A stretch of 35,817 nucleotides of DNA. It comes from Chara braunii (taxonomy: Eukaryota; Streptophyta; Charophyceae; Charales; Characeae). A program made the translations under genes and the position numbers. Shown here piece by piece: positions 1 to 9,853 of this stretch (its first letter is position 1; each line of letters opens with the position of its first letter). The notes under the pieces were generated by a model. That model made no database searches and was not told the origin of the DNA. It saw only the letters and a list, made by a program, of their open reading frames with translations. Where the stretch lies: contig BFEA01000585.1 in NCBI GenBank assembly GCA_003427395.1, positions 685,847 to 721,663 on the forward strand, in the 5' to 3' direction.

Positions 1-756
1 GGGGCGGGGGCGGATGCGATCGGTGAGGGGGAAAAGCAGAGGGGAGTTCTGAGGTAGGAGGAAGATGGCGGGTGGGAATTGGTGGAGTGGTTGCGCAGCG
101 GGTAGGGGGGGGGCGCACCGAAGTTGGGTGGGGGAAGAGAGCGGGGTCGGGTGCATGGAGTCGCGTGGGCAAGCAGCGGAGGCGGGATCGGGATCGGGGA
201 ATCAGGGCGGGAAGGTTGGGAGAGGAGTAGACCGGGGAGAGGGATTGGGTTGAACGAGGGGAAGGTTGAGTGGGAGGGGGGGTGTGAGTTGCGCAGTTGG
301 GGGGTGGGGTTGCCCGGTGGGAGGGGGGAACTGGGGGAGAGTCGAGGAGGAGGATAGGGGTAACGGGAAGAGGAAAGTCGAGGGGTGCAGGTAGGAGGGA
401 AGGAGGGGCTGACGAGGCGGGGTCTAAGGGAAGCCGTCCACTTGTCAGTGATCCTTCCTCAGGTTCGCCAAAGCACACCTTGGTACGACTTCTCCTTCCT
501 CTGATTGATAATGTTCGATGAACTTCTCGCTGCACCGCCAGCTGCAGGCCACCGAAGCCGCCGCAGCTCAAACACTTCTCCTGGCCATTCGATACTTACG
601 AGCCACAGGCGGCGGACGTGTGTTGGTTCAAGCAGCACCGGTTTGGCGTCGGCAGTTCCTGAATGAACGAACCAAAGAATGAATGAACCAACTGACCGCG
701 GAGCTGGGCCTAGGCCGAAGTGATATACCGGCCTAGGTCCAGGTACGGGAAACAAC
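1..756. other. G-rich and GC-rich stretch without a recognised gene
   Basis: The first 430 bases are strongly purine-biased on the plus strand, with many runs of four or more G. Short open frames on both strands translate to Gly/Arg-rich or low-complexity peptides that match no family I know, so I call no gene. From about 430 the composition becomes mixed. The stretch ends in the structured GC-rich segment listed separately. It could be the GC-rich untranslated part of a retroelement that continues to the left, but nothing here proves that. Confidence 0.5.
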
Positions 757-761
757 CTGGT

Positions 762-802
762 ACCGGACCAGGGTCAGGCCGACGGCCTGAAACTGGTCCG
801 GT
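762..802. repeat. Nested perfect hairpin
   Basis: The outer arms are ACCGGACCAG (762-771) and CTGGTCCGGT (793-802), a perfect 10-bp stem. Inside them TCAGGCC (774-780) and GGCCTGA (784-790) form a perfect 7-bp stem with a 3-base loop. The two stems are separated by a symmetrical GG/AA internal loop. The adjacent bases 735-770 can form a weaker alternative pairing. No function can be assigned. It may be a retroelement RNA structure or the end of a mobile element. Confidence 0.75.
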
Positions 803-960
803 CTCACTGCCGGGCCGTAGGGGTACCGCTACATTCAAGTTCACGGACGTCCGCAGTCATGTCAAAATTAGAAACATTTGTTGACAGCCATTGCAGCAAG
901 CGAGCTCTCCAAGCGGGCGTAGCCCGCTGAATGGAAGCAACAACTTCGGACCAAATGCGC

Positions 961-1764
961 CTAACTATTGTAACGTTGTTCGTACTGCAAGTTGAGGGCC
1001 CGGGCTAATATCAAAGATAAAGGCCCGAGAGGAAGCGACAAGTGGAGATGGGTCAGGAGAAGCAGCATAGTGAAGAAAAGCAGCAGGGGCAGGACCAACT
1101 TGCGGCCAGCGATCGGGGCGTGGCTGCCCTCGAGCAGGCGGTAATCGAGACATAGGCAGAACTGCAGTAAAGCCCGAAGGGTGCAAGGTACACAGCCGTC
1201 GGACCCAGAAGCCTTCTCTAGGTGAGGCTGCTCGCCAAAGAGGGGATGATCAATCTCACCACGATCAATACATTCAAGCGGCCAAACAACAAAATTGAAC
1301 GGAGACTGTTGTCGCATAACGTGATAGAGATGTCGATGACGATATTCAACGGGAGAATGTCGCATATGCCAATGCTCCAAACGTTGATGTGGAGTATGAA
1401 TTGTCTGGCCAACATACAGACGCCCAGAGGGTATATGCACAACAACATAAATGACTCCAGCAACAGAAAGTGGATCATTACCTGGTTGGAGCAGCTGTTG
1501 GTCAATACCTCTCAGCTGTAATTCAAAGCGCTCAGTTGCGGTGGTATCTAGCTGCTGCTGTTGCTTTTTATGCCACTCTTCTGCAAAATACAAATCCGTA
1601 TTCCAGCGAAAATGGGCAAGCCAGTCAACACGTTGCCGATTAGAGACGGGGGAATTACGACCTCGTGATCGAAGAGAAGGAAGCGGTGCTGTGCCTGTCG
1701 CGCCACCAACAGGAAGAATCCCGAATGAACCAACCCCCTGATTTATCTGTAATGGTAACACCAT
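961..1764 (-). pseudogene. Solo GIY-YIG endonuclease domain of a Penelope-like element, C-terminally decayed
   Basis: The 267-residue frame carries a GIY-YIG nuclease signature: VIY at residues 104-106 and YVGQT at 117-121, followed by the expected Arg (R128) in an amphipathic helix. An aromatic/basic stretch (about 47-70) precedes it. PLEs and group I intron nucleases use this fold to nick DNA. The usual C-terminal half with the catalytic Glu is not visible. After about residue 185 the chain becomes a hydrophobic Leu-rich sequence that looks like non-native frame, so the copy is broken. No RT lies next to it inside the window; the RT would be expected below position 961 if this is an N-terminal-GIY PLE. 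The start is uncertain, with one candidate ATG at 1764. Family is fairly sure, functionality unlikely. Confidence 0.7.
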
Positions 1765-2186
1765 ATTTTTGTCAAAAAGGATTATGATTTCTTTTCGAGT
1801 TTAATTTTTTATATTTTTTATTTTGCATGGTACCAGAAAAGCAGGACTTCAGGCCCGATGGCTCAGGCCGGGAAACCTGCCATCGTCCTTTCTGCATCCA
1901 CAGAAAGGTGAGTGGGCATGGGGGCAGCAACCCGGGTTTGGCAGACCTTAGGCTGGCCGTAACTATACCCATCTAGTATTATTTATGCATTTATTGTGAT
2001 TTATTCAAGACTGCACACAACGATATGATAACATTGAACCTGAATGACAAAGGCACAACAATTTTTTTTCTGTCTTTTGGGGGGGAGGCAGTGGGGGCCG
2101 AGAAGTCGGAGGGGGGATGTAGGGCTTGGTTGTTTTGGCCTTTTCGTGTCAGGAGCTTTCCACCTGCTTGCTGGTTTTGGGATTTG
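1765..2186. other. Noncoding stretch with two short hairpins
   Basis: No gene is seen. A perfect 8-bp stem CCTTTCTG / CAGAAAGG with a 6-base loop lies at 1887-1908. Just before it, CGATGG and CCATCG (around 1857-1885) can pair around the bases between them. T- and G-rich runs follow up to the minisatellite. Confidence 0.45.
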
Positions 2187-2298
2187 TTTTGCCCTTTCTG
2201 AGTTTTGCCTTTTTTGAGTTTTGCCCTTTCTGAGTTTTGTCTTTTTTGAGTTTTGCCCTTTCTGAGTTTTGCCTTTTTCTAGTTTTGCCCTTTTTCCT
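2187..2298. repeat. 16-bp minisatellite, about seven units
   Basis: Seven consecutive 16-base units start at 2187, 2203, 2219, 2235, 2251, 2267 and 2283. Two variants alternate, TTTTGCCCTTTCTGAG and TTTTGCCTTTTTTGAG, so the higher-order period is 32 bp. A stray related piece recurs at about 2416-2441. The plus strand is T-rich and almost free of A. Confidence 0.85.
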
Positions 2299-3764
2299 TT
2301 TCTATTTTCATTTTTTCAAAACTACACTACTCTTCACTCAAATTCTTTCATCTTTCACGACCTACCTACCAGTACTCCTAAGGCTATACAGGGAACCCCT
2401 GCAAGCATAGCGATTTTGCTCTTTTTGAGTTTTGCCCTTCTTGAAAATGCACGTACAGGTAATTGACAGGTGTCAGAACATGTATTGTGTGAGTCTATCG
2501 TGTGGTAATATTTTGCATGATAATATATTCTGTTGTGGGGCAATGCTCCAACAAAACGGCTGGTCACAACTCTTGGTTTGTTGTCCCCGTCTCCCTCCGC
2601 CTATGGTTCACTGGCAGTTCTCTATGACGATATATATGTGAATATCACTCCGTAGAGTTTTTCGAGTCGAGAAAATAAGTAACGACGGAGCTTCTGGAAT
2701 GGCAAGCTTGGAGATCTACGGATCTCATAAATCTGAACAGCCCTCGGGCTTGCTCGTGGCGGGAGTTGGGACGGGCGGGAGTTGGGACGGGCATCTACAG
2801 ACCTATCGCAATTTATAGCAGAGCTGTTGCCTTTTTTTTATATTATATAACAAACAGCAATTGCTTATAAAATTCATATGAGGCCGGGGACCTCACAATT
2901 CGGCCCGGAAGACCTGGCAGCATCAGCCAGCTTAGCTTACAGGCAAATGCCTGCAGAACTCCCCACTAGTATTGAGTTCCCAATGACGTCTAGTTAAGTC
3001 ATGTCTGAATTGCAGTAGAGTTTTGCTTGGGCATGCCATTATCAAGTGGACAAAGTAAGTGACAGTCTGCCTGTAGTCTGCTTACGCGGCCAAGTTTACT
3101 TTCCCAGTTTCTCCACTTAATAATTAAGCCAACTGAACTTAATCTAATCTAAGTCTGGGACTAACACGGCCCAGAGGACCTGTGTGAATAGGTCCGGGTC
3201 CTACTAACACTCTGCTGAAGGCCTACTGCGGGCCTAAGAAACCGAGTGCTCCGGTATGCCTTTTTTTTCAAAAAAGTGAAAGAGGGGAAAAAAAAAAAAA
3301 AACTTGACATAAAAGAAAGAAAAGAGTGATCTGTGGGTGATTATCGCTCACAGGACGATAAATCATACCTAAAAAGCCGGGATGTTGTCGAGTGTATGTC
3401 GATGTCGACCTGGTCTCAATACATACCACCACTTTTGCTCATGCCAGTGGTTGTTGCCTAAGTCCCTGTGACACAAAAAAGAAAAAAGAAAAAAAAGAAA
3501 GACAAGTAATCCGGGCGATTAATGGCTAGAGGACCGTAAGTCACACATTAAAAGGGAGCTCCCCACGCATAGGCTGAAGCCATCAGAACTGAGCAGATTC
3601 TATCCCGGGGCCCAGAGAGCTCTTAGCACACCAGGGGCCATGTCCCACCTGCATCGTTGAAATAGTTTAACGTTGAGTTTTCTATCAGGTGTGGCAGTGC
3701 GACCTCTGAGATGCATCTCCGAGTCCCTGACTTCCATCCAGCGGTTCCTTTTGTAGATGGAAAT
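2299..3764. other. Intergenic, repeat-rich, no gene seen
   Basis: This 1.5-kb stretch has no convincing open frame. It holds a tandem 16-bp duplication (CGGGAGTTGGGACGGG at 2760-2775 and 2776-2791) and several A- or T-runs. Two diverged copies of an A-rich module sit at about 3283-3370 and 3475-3555. In both, an A/AAAG tract is followed by a GTGATC/AGTAATC-type box, then a GGACGATAAATCA or GGACCGTAAGTCA box, then AAAA and a G-rich end. The modules are about 190 bp apart and look like a decayed tandem duplication. Confidence 0.45.
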
Positions 3765-3772
3765 ATGATTTC

Positions 3773-3829
<57 letters not shown>

Positions 3830-3910
3830 NAGCTGCACCCACCAGCAGGTGCGATACCTGCTACAGTAGGTGGGCGATACCGGCCAGGGGTCAGCCGGTA
3901 GCATCAGGAC

Positions 3911-4080
3911 CGAGCTTCTTCGATGGGCCAGTCACTGTGCCTCCCCTCCGGTCCCCTCCCCCTATGAACATCAGCAGTCTCTGCTCAATGCCACTCGAGC
4001 TTCTTCGATGGGCCAGTCACTGTGCCTCCCCTCCGGTCCCCTCCCCCTATGAACATCAGCAGTCTCTGCTCAATGCCACT
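3911..4080 (-). repeat. 85-bp tandem duplication inside the SINE body
   Basis: Bases 3911-3995 and 3996-4080 are two essentially identical 85-base units, each beginning CGAGCTTCTTCGATGGGCC on the plus strand. The near identity implies a recent duplication, after the SINE family formed or in its immediate source copy. Confidence 0.92.
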
Positions 4081-4150
4081 CGGGGGGACCAACGGCATAT
4101 CTCTAGGTGGCGGGTGCCAAGCTTGTCCAGGAAGGTACATGAGGCCAATG

Positions 4151-4205
4151 GGGATTGAACCCAAGACCTCCTGAATGCCACTTGCGTGCCTTACCAACTG
4201 AGCTA
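4151..4205 (-). promoter_or_regulatory. Internal RNA polymerase III promoter (box A and box B) of the SINE
   Basis: Box A, TAGCTCAGTTGG, is at 4194-4205 and box B, GGTTCAATCCC, at 4151-4161, both on the minus strand. They match the tRNA consensus sequences bound by TFIIIC and would drive transcription towards lower coordinates. Confidence 0.85.
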
Positions 4206-4223
4206 GGCCGCTGGATGATTTTG

Positions 4224-4670
4224 TTTTTCATTGCTTTAGTTTTCAGAAAAAAAGGAGAAAATTTTGATTCCCGAATACAATGCCCCCTACCATGGCCCTT
4301 TTCCCGTTGAGCTAGCTACCCCCACTTAGAGTGAGTGGGGTAGCTAGCTCAACGGACGTTCAGCCATCAATATCTCCTCGTGGGAGGACACAGGACACTC
4401 TGACAGACAAGGGAGGGCACTCTGACAGATGTGGGAGGACACTGACAGAGGTGGGAGGACAGTTTGCCAGACGTGGTAGGGCACTCCTTTCTTTTATTTG
4501 GGTGGTGAATGCACATAGCCAGGTATACCGTCCACGTTCCTACTTCACGCAGTGCACTGCGAGTTCCGTATACTTAGGAGAGTTTCACTCCAGGAGATTC
4601 GTTTTCTCCTTTTTATTTTCTAAAAAATATGGACAACAGCAGATTGCCCCACGTGATTTCTCCATTTTAC
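4224..4670. other. Unique flank between SINE and LINE with a hairpin and a short repeat array
   Basis: No gene is supported. A 19-bp perfect inverted repeat, CCGTTGAGCTAGCTACCCC (4304-4322) against 4337-4355, forms a long hairpin that can extend by three pairs past one bulged C. At about 4380-4476 there are degenerate copies of roughly 20 bp built on GTGGGAGGACA and CTGACAGA. The stretch ends in the target-site copy CCATTTTAC (4662-4670). Confidence 0.6.
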
Positions 4671-5063
4671 TTTTTTTTTTTTTTTTTTTTTTGGAGCAAC
4701 TCAACAAATTTATTCCAAATGAGAGAGACAGAGGCCCGGGAAAACACCTCGACATTTCAACCCTGTACATCAAACATGCTCGGGCCAATACCCAGCTGTG
4801 GGCTTCTGGAAACCGGGTCCAGTGTCCCTCCTCTATTGTACTCCAAAACCAAAAATTGAACAGAAAGAAGGGGGGGGAGGAAGGCTACCACCCCGCAGAT
4901 TATCTAGTCACTTCTTCAGCAATGTCCCTGCTACCAAAAGGAATGCCGGCATGTTTCTAAATCGAAACACAAATGGCCAAAACTACGAGATATCATCTGG
5001 AGGTCTTGGAAATGCATGTCTTACACGTGTCGAAAATACATGAACCTCATCCAGTCCAGAAGG
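4671..5063 (-). other. 3' untranslated region and poly(A) tail of the LINE
   Basis: After the ORF2 stop the minus strand runs about 370 noncoding bases into an A-run, seen as 22 T on the plus strand at about 4671-4692. This is the site where target-primed reverse transcription would start. The sequence next to the tail does not resemble the 3' end of the SINE at 3774-4214, so there is no sign that this LINE mobilised that SINE. Confidence 0.75.
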
Positions 5064-8000
5064 TCACTCCTCTAGCCAACTGCAGACTGAAAGTTTCCCT
5101 TCAGGAGATGCTTTAGCCAGTCTGCCGTCGAGAGCCCATGTCCTATGAAACCACAGCCAACCCTTTCTCTGTTTGTCTGCAATGATGGTCAATCTGATCC
5201 TAAACTTAATAAGCCTCTTCATCTGGGCTAAACCCGGGTCTTCACCACTAAAGAGTTTCTGGTTTCGGACTGCCCAAATGGCACTCATAATAATCCCCCT
5301 GCAAACCTGTGCTATATAAGACCACCCAAGGCCCTTCGGTGGGTAAGACTTGTCACAACCCAGTAGAATCCACGAATCTGACCAGTCATTCGGAGGTGAC
5401 TTTATTTTAGACCAGTGTTTCCTCCACCATTGCCAGACAGAGAGAATGGGAGCAGAAGAGCCACAAGTGGGAAGTGGATTCCACTGCCCAGTCGCATCGA
5501 GCACAGATAACCGATATATTCATACCCTTATTGGCCAGCCAGGTTGCAGACGGAATAGCCTGCATTGACTGTACCCACGACGTGCTGGCTACTTTCTGGT
5601 CTGGCAGCCTACAAAGTTGTCTCCAAAGCTTGCAGAGATCATCCTCCAACACCGTCTGCGCTGTTAGGCCTGCCCATCTTCGAGTTGCGGTAAGGCCCGG
5701 TGGCTTCTTGATCTTATCCACTTGCACTTGCCTTCCGATTTTAGTATTATAATGGGCCAGGGGGGTAAATGGGACCTTACTGTCTGTGCTGGTCCAACCA
5801 TATAAGAAGGGTACGACCCTGTAAGAGGAGGCTGGTCTACCCCCAAAACAGACTTCATTACCCTTGGAATCCGTCCTGACCCAGACCCGCGCCTCCTACA
5901 GGCCCTCGTCCAAGTGGACACATTCTTCCTGTAGGAACAACAACTTGCTTTCTTCAGCAGTAAAGCCCTGCCTTACCCATATCTGTATTTTTGTACCATT
6001 TTCTGTTGGAGGACCCAAAGTTCGCCATAGCTGAGATGAGTTCGATGGGGAGATTAGCCAGGTGTCTACTGCTGGATTATGGGGTCTACGCAGGAAGGAA
6101 ATCCAAGAGCTCGGAATAGCATCCCTCAGACTTTTGAAGTTCCTTTCAACATTACGGAGCCTCGGAAGTTTACTTCTGAGATCTTCGAGGGAGGTCCAAT
6201 CCTGACGGGCGGAATCCCATATATCTTGAAGCGATATCACTCCCTTCGGAGCCCAAGACTTACCAAAGTTCCCCGGGGCGTCCCTGGCTGAGAAAACTTC
6301 CCCAGAGGGGTGACGGATCCTTGGATTATCAAAAAGTGGTTGGTTCAGGATCTCTAAGTGAGTGGAGGGTTCTTTTTCCAAGGGCGGGACTATTTTATTC
6401 CACGCCTGTAGGATATTTCGCCATACGAGAGTGGGGTTTTCTTTGCGTGTAAGAAGGCATACACATACATCTCCATATATCTGCAAACTTCTCGAAATGC
6501 CACTCTGAACCTGAAAGGTACTCTGCAAGCAGCATCCAAATTTTCGTCTTCTGAGAGGACATGGCCTGCACGGGCCATTTAGACAAAAGGGCTACATTCT
6601 GCTGCTTAGGGTCCAAGAGGCCCAGTCCGCCTGACTTCTTGGGAGTGGCTATCGTCTCCCATGCTACTTTCGAGATGAAGTGCTGGTCCTCCTCAGCCGT
6701 TGGTTTCCAAATAAATTTCGCTGCACAACGTCTTATCAGTGTGTATGCCTGCTCACCTAAGACGTGGACCGAGAGCACAAACCACAGGGCAAAAAAGGCA
6801 GCAGTCGTTACCACCACGGCACGTCCAAATAGGGAAAGAAACTTCCCTTGTTCCCACCTGCCAATCTTCTCTGTTACCTTCCTCTCCAAGATATGATCTT
6901 GGGCCAAAGCTCCATTTGAAAAAGAAACTTGGACCCCCAACAGTCTTTCTGAGGCGTCAGGAGGAACTACGGTCATACCCCAATCTTCCACAAACGTGTA
7001 CGGAGCAGGGAGCAAAACCGACAACTTGTTCCAATTTATTGAAGCCTCTGATAACAAGCAATAATCTTCCAGCATAGATTTAAGTTCGGATACTGATGCC
7101 GACGAGTTCTCACATACCACTGTGAGATCGTCGGCGATCGCCCCTCCTTTCCATTGACAGGAGGGGGACAGGTAGAGGCCTTTAATCCTCTCGTTATGAC
7201 GAATGTTATCGAGTAGAACATCGAGTTGTATTACAAACAACAGCGGGGCGAGAGGACATCCCTGCCGGAGGGAACGGGTCAGCGAACATGGTTTCGAAAG
7301 ACAACCATTAACGTTAACTCTAGCCGATGACCCATTGTACATTGCTTTTACCATGTTGGAGAAGACACTGCCAAAGCCCATATGAGTTAATGTGGAGGCC
7401 ACAAAGGCCCAGCCAACTCGATCGTAAGCTTTTTCCATATCGAGAAGAATTACCGCAATTTCCCTTTTTTCCTTTCCAATAATCTCCAAGGCTTGTATTG
7501 TCGACAAAATATTCTCGAAAATAGACCTACCTTTTACGAATGCGCCTTGTTCAGGGCCTATCAACTGGGGCAAGTACCGTGCAAGGCGGATTGCTAGCGC
7601 TTTAACTATAATCTTATAGGCCACGTCCAAGAGGGAGATCGGTCTCCAATTTCTAATCTCCCTCGTGTCCCCCTTCTTATATAAAAGGGTGATAATGCCT
7701 TCCAAAATGCCTCTCGGGAGCCGACCCACATCCCTGCCATATGTAGCTAATTCTAGCAGAAAAGGCCCCATAGATTCCCAAGTTGCAAGGTACAGTTCCA
7801 CCGGAAGACCATCGGGACTTGGACACTTCCCAGTCGACATCTGTTTGGCTGCCAAAAACAATTCTTCATCAGTGAAGGGTCTGTCGAGGTCTAATTTTGC
7901 CTGGGTCAATAACTTCACCTGTGTACGGTTCCAGAATTGGGAAGAAAGAGTTAAATTGGATTCAAAGGAATCAGCTGGGCGAATGGTGGTCAAGATATCA

Positions 8001-9271
8001 GAGAAGTACTCCGCTGCGTACGTACACATCGTGGTAGTAGTAACCGCTGGAGGGGAGTTTGAATTGAAAGGATGTGTAAGCTCTCTAAGTAGAGGTTTCG
8101 TACCTTGGACAATGAGAGAGCGAAAGGTCATTTTTGTCATCCGGTCTTGACCCTTGATTCCCCGAATTTAAAGCCATTCAAGCCATTGGGCTTGGCGCCT
8201 TGCTTCCAGGGAATCCAGTTGGGTAAGCAGATCCTTCCTAATTCGGGACCAATAAATATTTGCATATGGGTCGGAGCCCATTTTGGCCTCTGCAGCGGCA
8301 ATCTCTTGCTTCAACTTTTTCTCCTCGAGGTTTCTTCTACCTGCCTTGATTTGAGAGAATACGTCAAGTGTGGACTGTATAATGCCCAGCCCGATATCTG
8401 CCCAGTCCTCACAACTAGAAAACAGTGACTTAGCTTCCTCCCATTTCAACACCTGATGCTTGACCCAAGTCAAAATACCTTCGTCCTTAAGGTGAGATGT
8501 GTTCAGTCGAAACGGGCCCCGCATTCGCTGAATCTGCTCCCCGGAAACTATGTCGAGAAGGACCGGGTGATGGTCCAAGATGTTTGAAACGTCCAAATCA
8601 GACCAGATCGAGCGGTCCCAAATGGTCCCTCTGACTAAAATAAAATCAAGAAGTCTACAGGGGGCTGGAGTATAGTCATCCGGCGGGGGGCCGAACCAGG
8701 TAAAACCATGCGAACTGGGGCTCATTACCCTAAAGGCGTCCACCAGGGAGTGAAGTTCCATTAATTCAGACAACACTTGGGTGTCCCTTTGTGGAGGAGC
8801 GTTCCGTGGGGTGTCCAAGCCTGTTGTGTTCCAATCCGCTCCTATAAGTAAATTCTCTGTGTCGGGCAGAAAACCAGGCAGGTCAGCAAAAAAATTACAG
8901 CGTTCTCTATAGTCCACCGGAGCATAAAGAGACAAAATTCCCCATTCTTCAGTACCTATTTGAATCTTGATCCAGACAAAACGGCCTTGAATATCGAAGA
9001 AGCTATCCAGGACTTAAACGTCGAGATCCTTATGGATAAGAATCGCTGTGCCCCCCTTGGTGCCGTCTGCCGGGGCCCAAAATTGTGGCCCCGACCACCA
9101 GTTACCCAACTCTGCTATACGGTGGGGGCAGAGCTTAGTCTCTTGTAAACAGATAACATGAACTGCCTGTGAGTGTACCCACTGGGGTATACAGGTGCGT
9201 TGGCGACCATTGGGATCGTTTAGCCCTCGTACATTCCAGCTAGCAATCCGGAGCCGGCTTGGAAGAACCAT
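5064..9271 (-). pseudogene. LINE ORF2: APE endonuclease, reverse transcriptase and zinc-finger C-terminus, broken
   Basis: The apurinic-type endonuclease shows ASWNVRGLN and LQETKL (9271-9014), then GADWNTT, a DFILV strand and DHHPVLL (8935-8168), the usual catalytic Asn, Glu, Asp-Asn and Asp-His set. The RT (8140-6395) shows the NWRPISLLDVAYK block, motif A LLDMEKAYDRV, motif B LRQGCPLAPLLF and motif C AIADDL. The C-terminal part (about 6440-5064) includes a zf-RVT-type knuckle, CARCDWAVESTSHLWLFC, and the ending SAIWAVRNQKLF typical of plant L1. In-frame stops lie at 9014-9016, 8168-8170 and 5896-5898, and frame changes near 6440 and 5430. The first two stops leave the same frame open on both sides, so they are point mutations. 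The copy cannot make full ORF2 protein. Family assignment is very sure. Confidence 0.93.
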
Positions 9272-9602
9272 CAACTGGTCCTACCTTGCCGCCCCGGGAT
9301 TGGATCTGGCGGAGAGAGCCTGCGGGGATCTTCCTACGTTTGTCCCCGTCTAAGTCTCCTGAAAGTAGCTCCGTTAAAGCCCAGAGGCTTTGCAAGACAG
9401 CCTCAAACTGAGGAGAAGAGAGGAAATCCTTCAACGCTGCGTGTTTGATCCAGTCGGATATGATTTGGGCTGTAATCCCTTCAGCCATATAGATCTTCTT
9501 GAGGACCGGGTTGGAAAGCTGTGCGAACTGCTCCAGCGGGATCCAATAGGGGTTCAAGGTACGTAATTTCTCCAGGGTGTCAGCTGATAGTTGTATGTTC
9601 AT
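9240..9602 (-). CDS. Small intact middle ORF of the LINE, unknown function
   Basis: An open frame of 120 codons from an ATG at 9602 starts MNIQLSADTLEKLRTLNPYW and has a well-mixed, helix-rich composition typical of real protein, ending in a basic Gly/Lys/Arg tail. It lies between ORF1 and ORF2. Its end overlaps the first ATG of ORF2 (9271) by 32 bases in a different frame, a layout that would suit termination-reinitiation of translation. It contains no stop or frameshift although both neighbours are broken. I recognise no domain. It could be a remnant of an ORF2 extension or of ORF1, or a separate accessory protein. Confidence 0.5.
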   Translation of the reverse strand: MNIQLSADTLEKLRTLNPYWIPLEQFAQLSNPVLKKIYMAEGITAQIISDWIKHAALKDFLSSPQFEAVLQSLWALTELLSGDLDGDKRRKIPAGSLRQIQSRGGKVGPVDGSSKPAPDC

Positions 9603-9807
9603 AAAAGCAAAGTGAACACATGCCTTGGACAATCTTCTCCCCGACTGAAAAAGTACCGACTCACCTTTGGTTCCGGCAGAAGCCTGGCATAGCAGACCCC
9701 TTTAAGGATCTTGCGAGTGTGACCCAAGATATCCAACTCCGAAGGTTGATTATCCACTCTAACAATAGCCATGTCAAGAATCCCCTATGAAGGAGTAGAC
9801 GACAACA

Positions 9808-9827
9808 CCATCAGCCCTGAGGCTGAT
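9808..9827. repeat. Perfect 8-bp hairpin between LINE ORF1 and the middle ORF
   Basis: CATCAGCC and GGCTGATG pair perfectly around a 4-base loop, just after the ORF1 stop on the minus strand. In the LINE RNA it would form a stable stem in the spacer ahead of the middle ORF. A role in translation of the downstream frames is possible but unproven. Confidence 0.6.
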
Positions 9828-9853
9828 GGGACACATATCAGGGGGGCGAAATA

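Larger units (their letters stand above)
3774..4214 (-). mobile_element. tRNA-derived SINE with poly(A) tail
   Basis: Read on the minus strand, the element begins at 4214 with a tRNA-like head. The polymerase III box A TAGCTCAGTTGG is at 4194-4205 and box B GGTTCAATCCC at 4151-4161, at tRNA-like spacing. An unrelated body follows, and the element ends in a long poly(A), seen as a T-run from 3774 on the plus strand. It is flanked by near-identical direct repeats, ATGATTTCG (3765-3773) and ATGATTTTG (4215-4223), as expected for target-site duplication by a LINE machinery. The body contains an 85-bp tandem duplication listed separately. The N at 3830 and the T-run length suggest the tail length is unreliable. 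This is not a functional tRNA: the acceptor arm is not closed. Confidence 0.88.

Noticed and set aside
3600-3904. Minus-strand frames with a long lysine run
   Set aside because: The lysines are the poly(A) tail of the SINE and include an N; the frames are artefacts.
4151-4205. A genuine tRNA gene on the minus strand
   Set aside because: Box A and box B are good, but the acceptor stem does not close and the sequence continues into a SINE body with poly(A) and target-site duplication.
4331-4960. 209-codon plus-strand open frame
   Set aside because: It crosses the short repeat array, the LINE target site and the antisense of the LINE poly(A) tail, so it cannot be a real gene.
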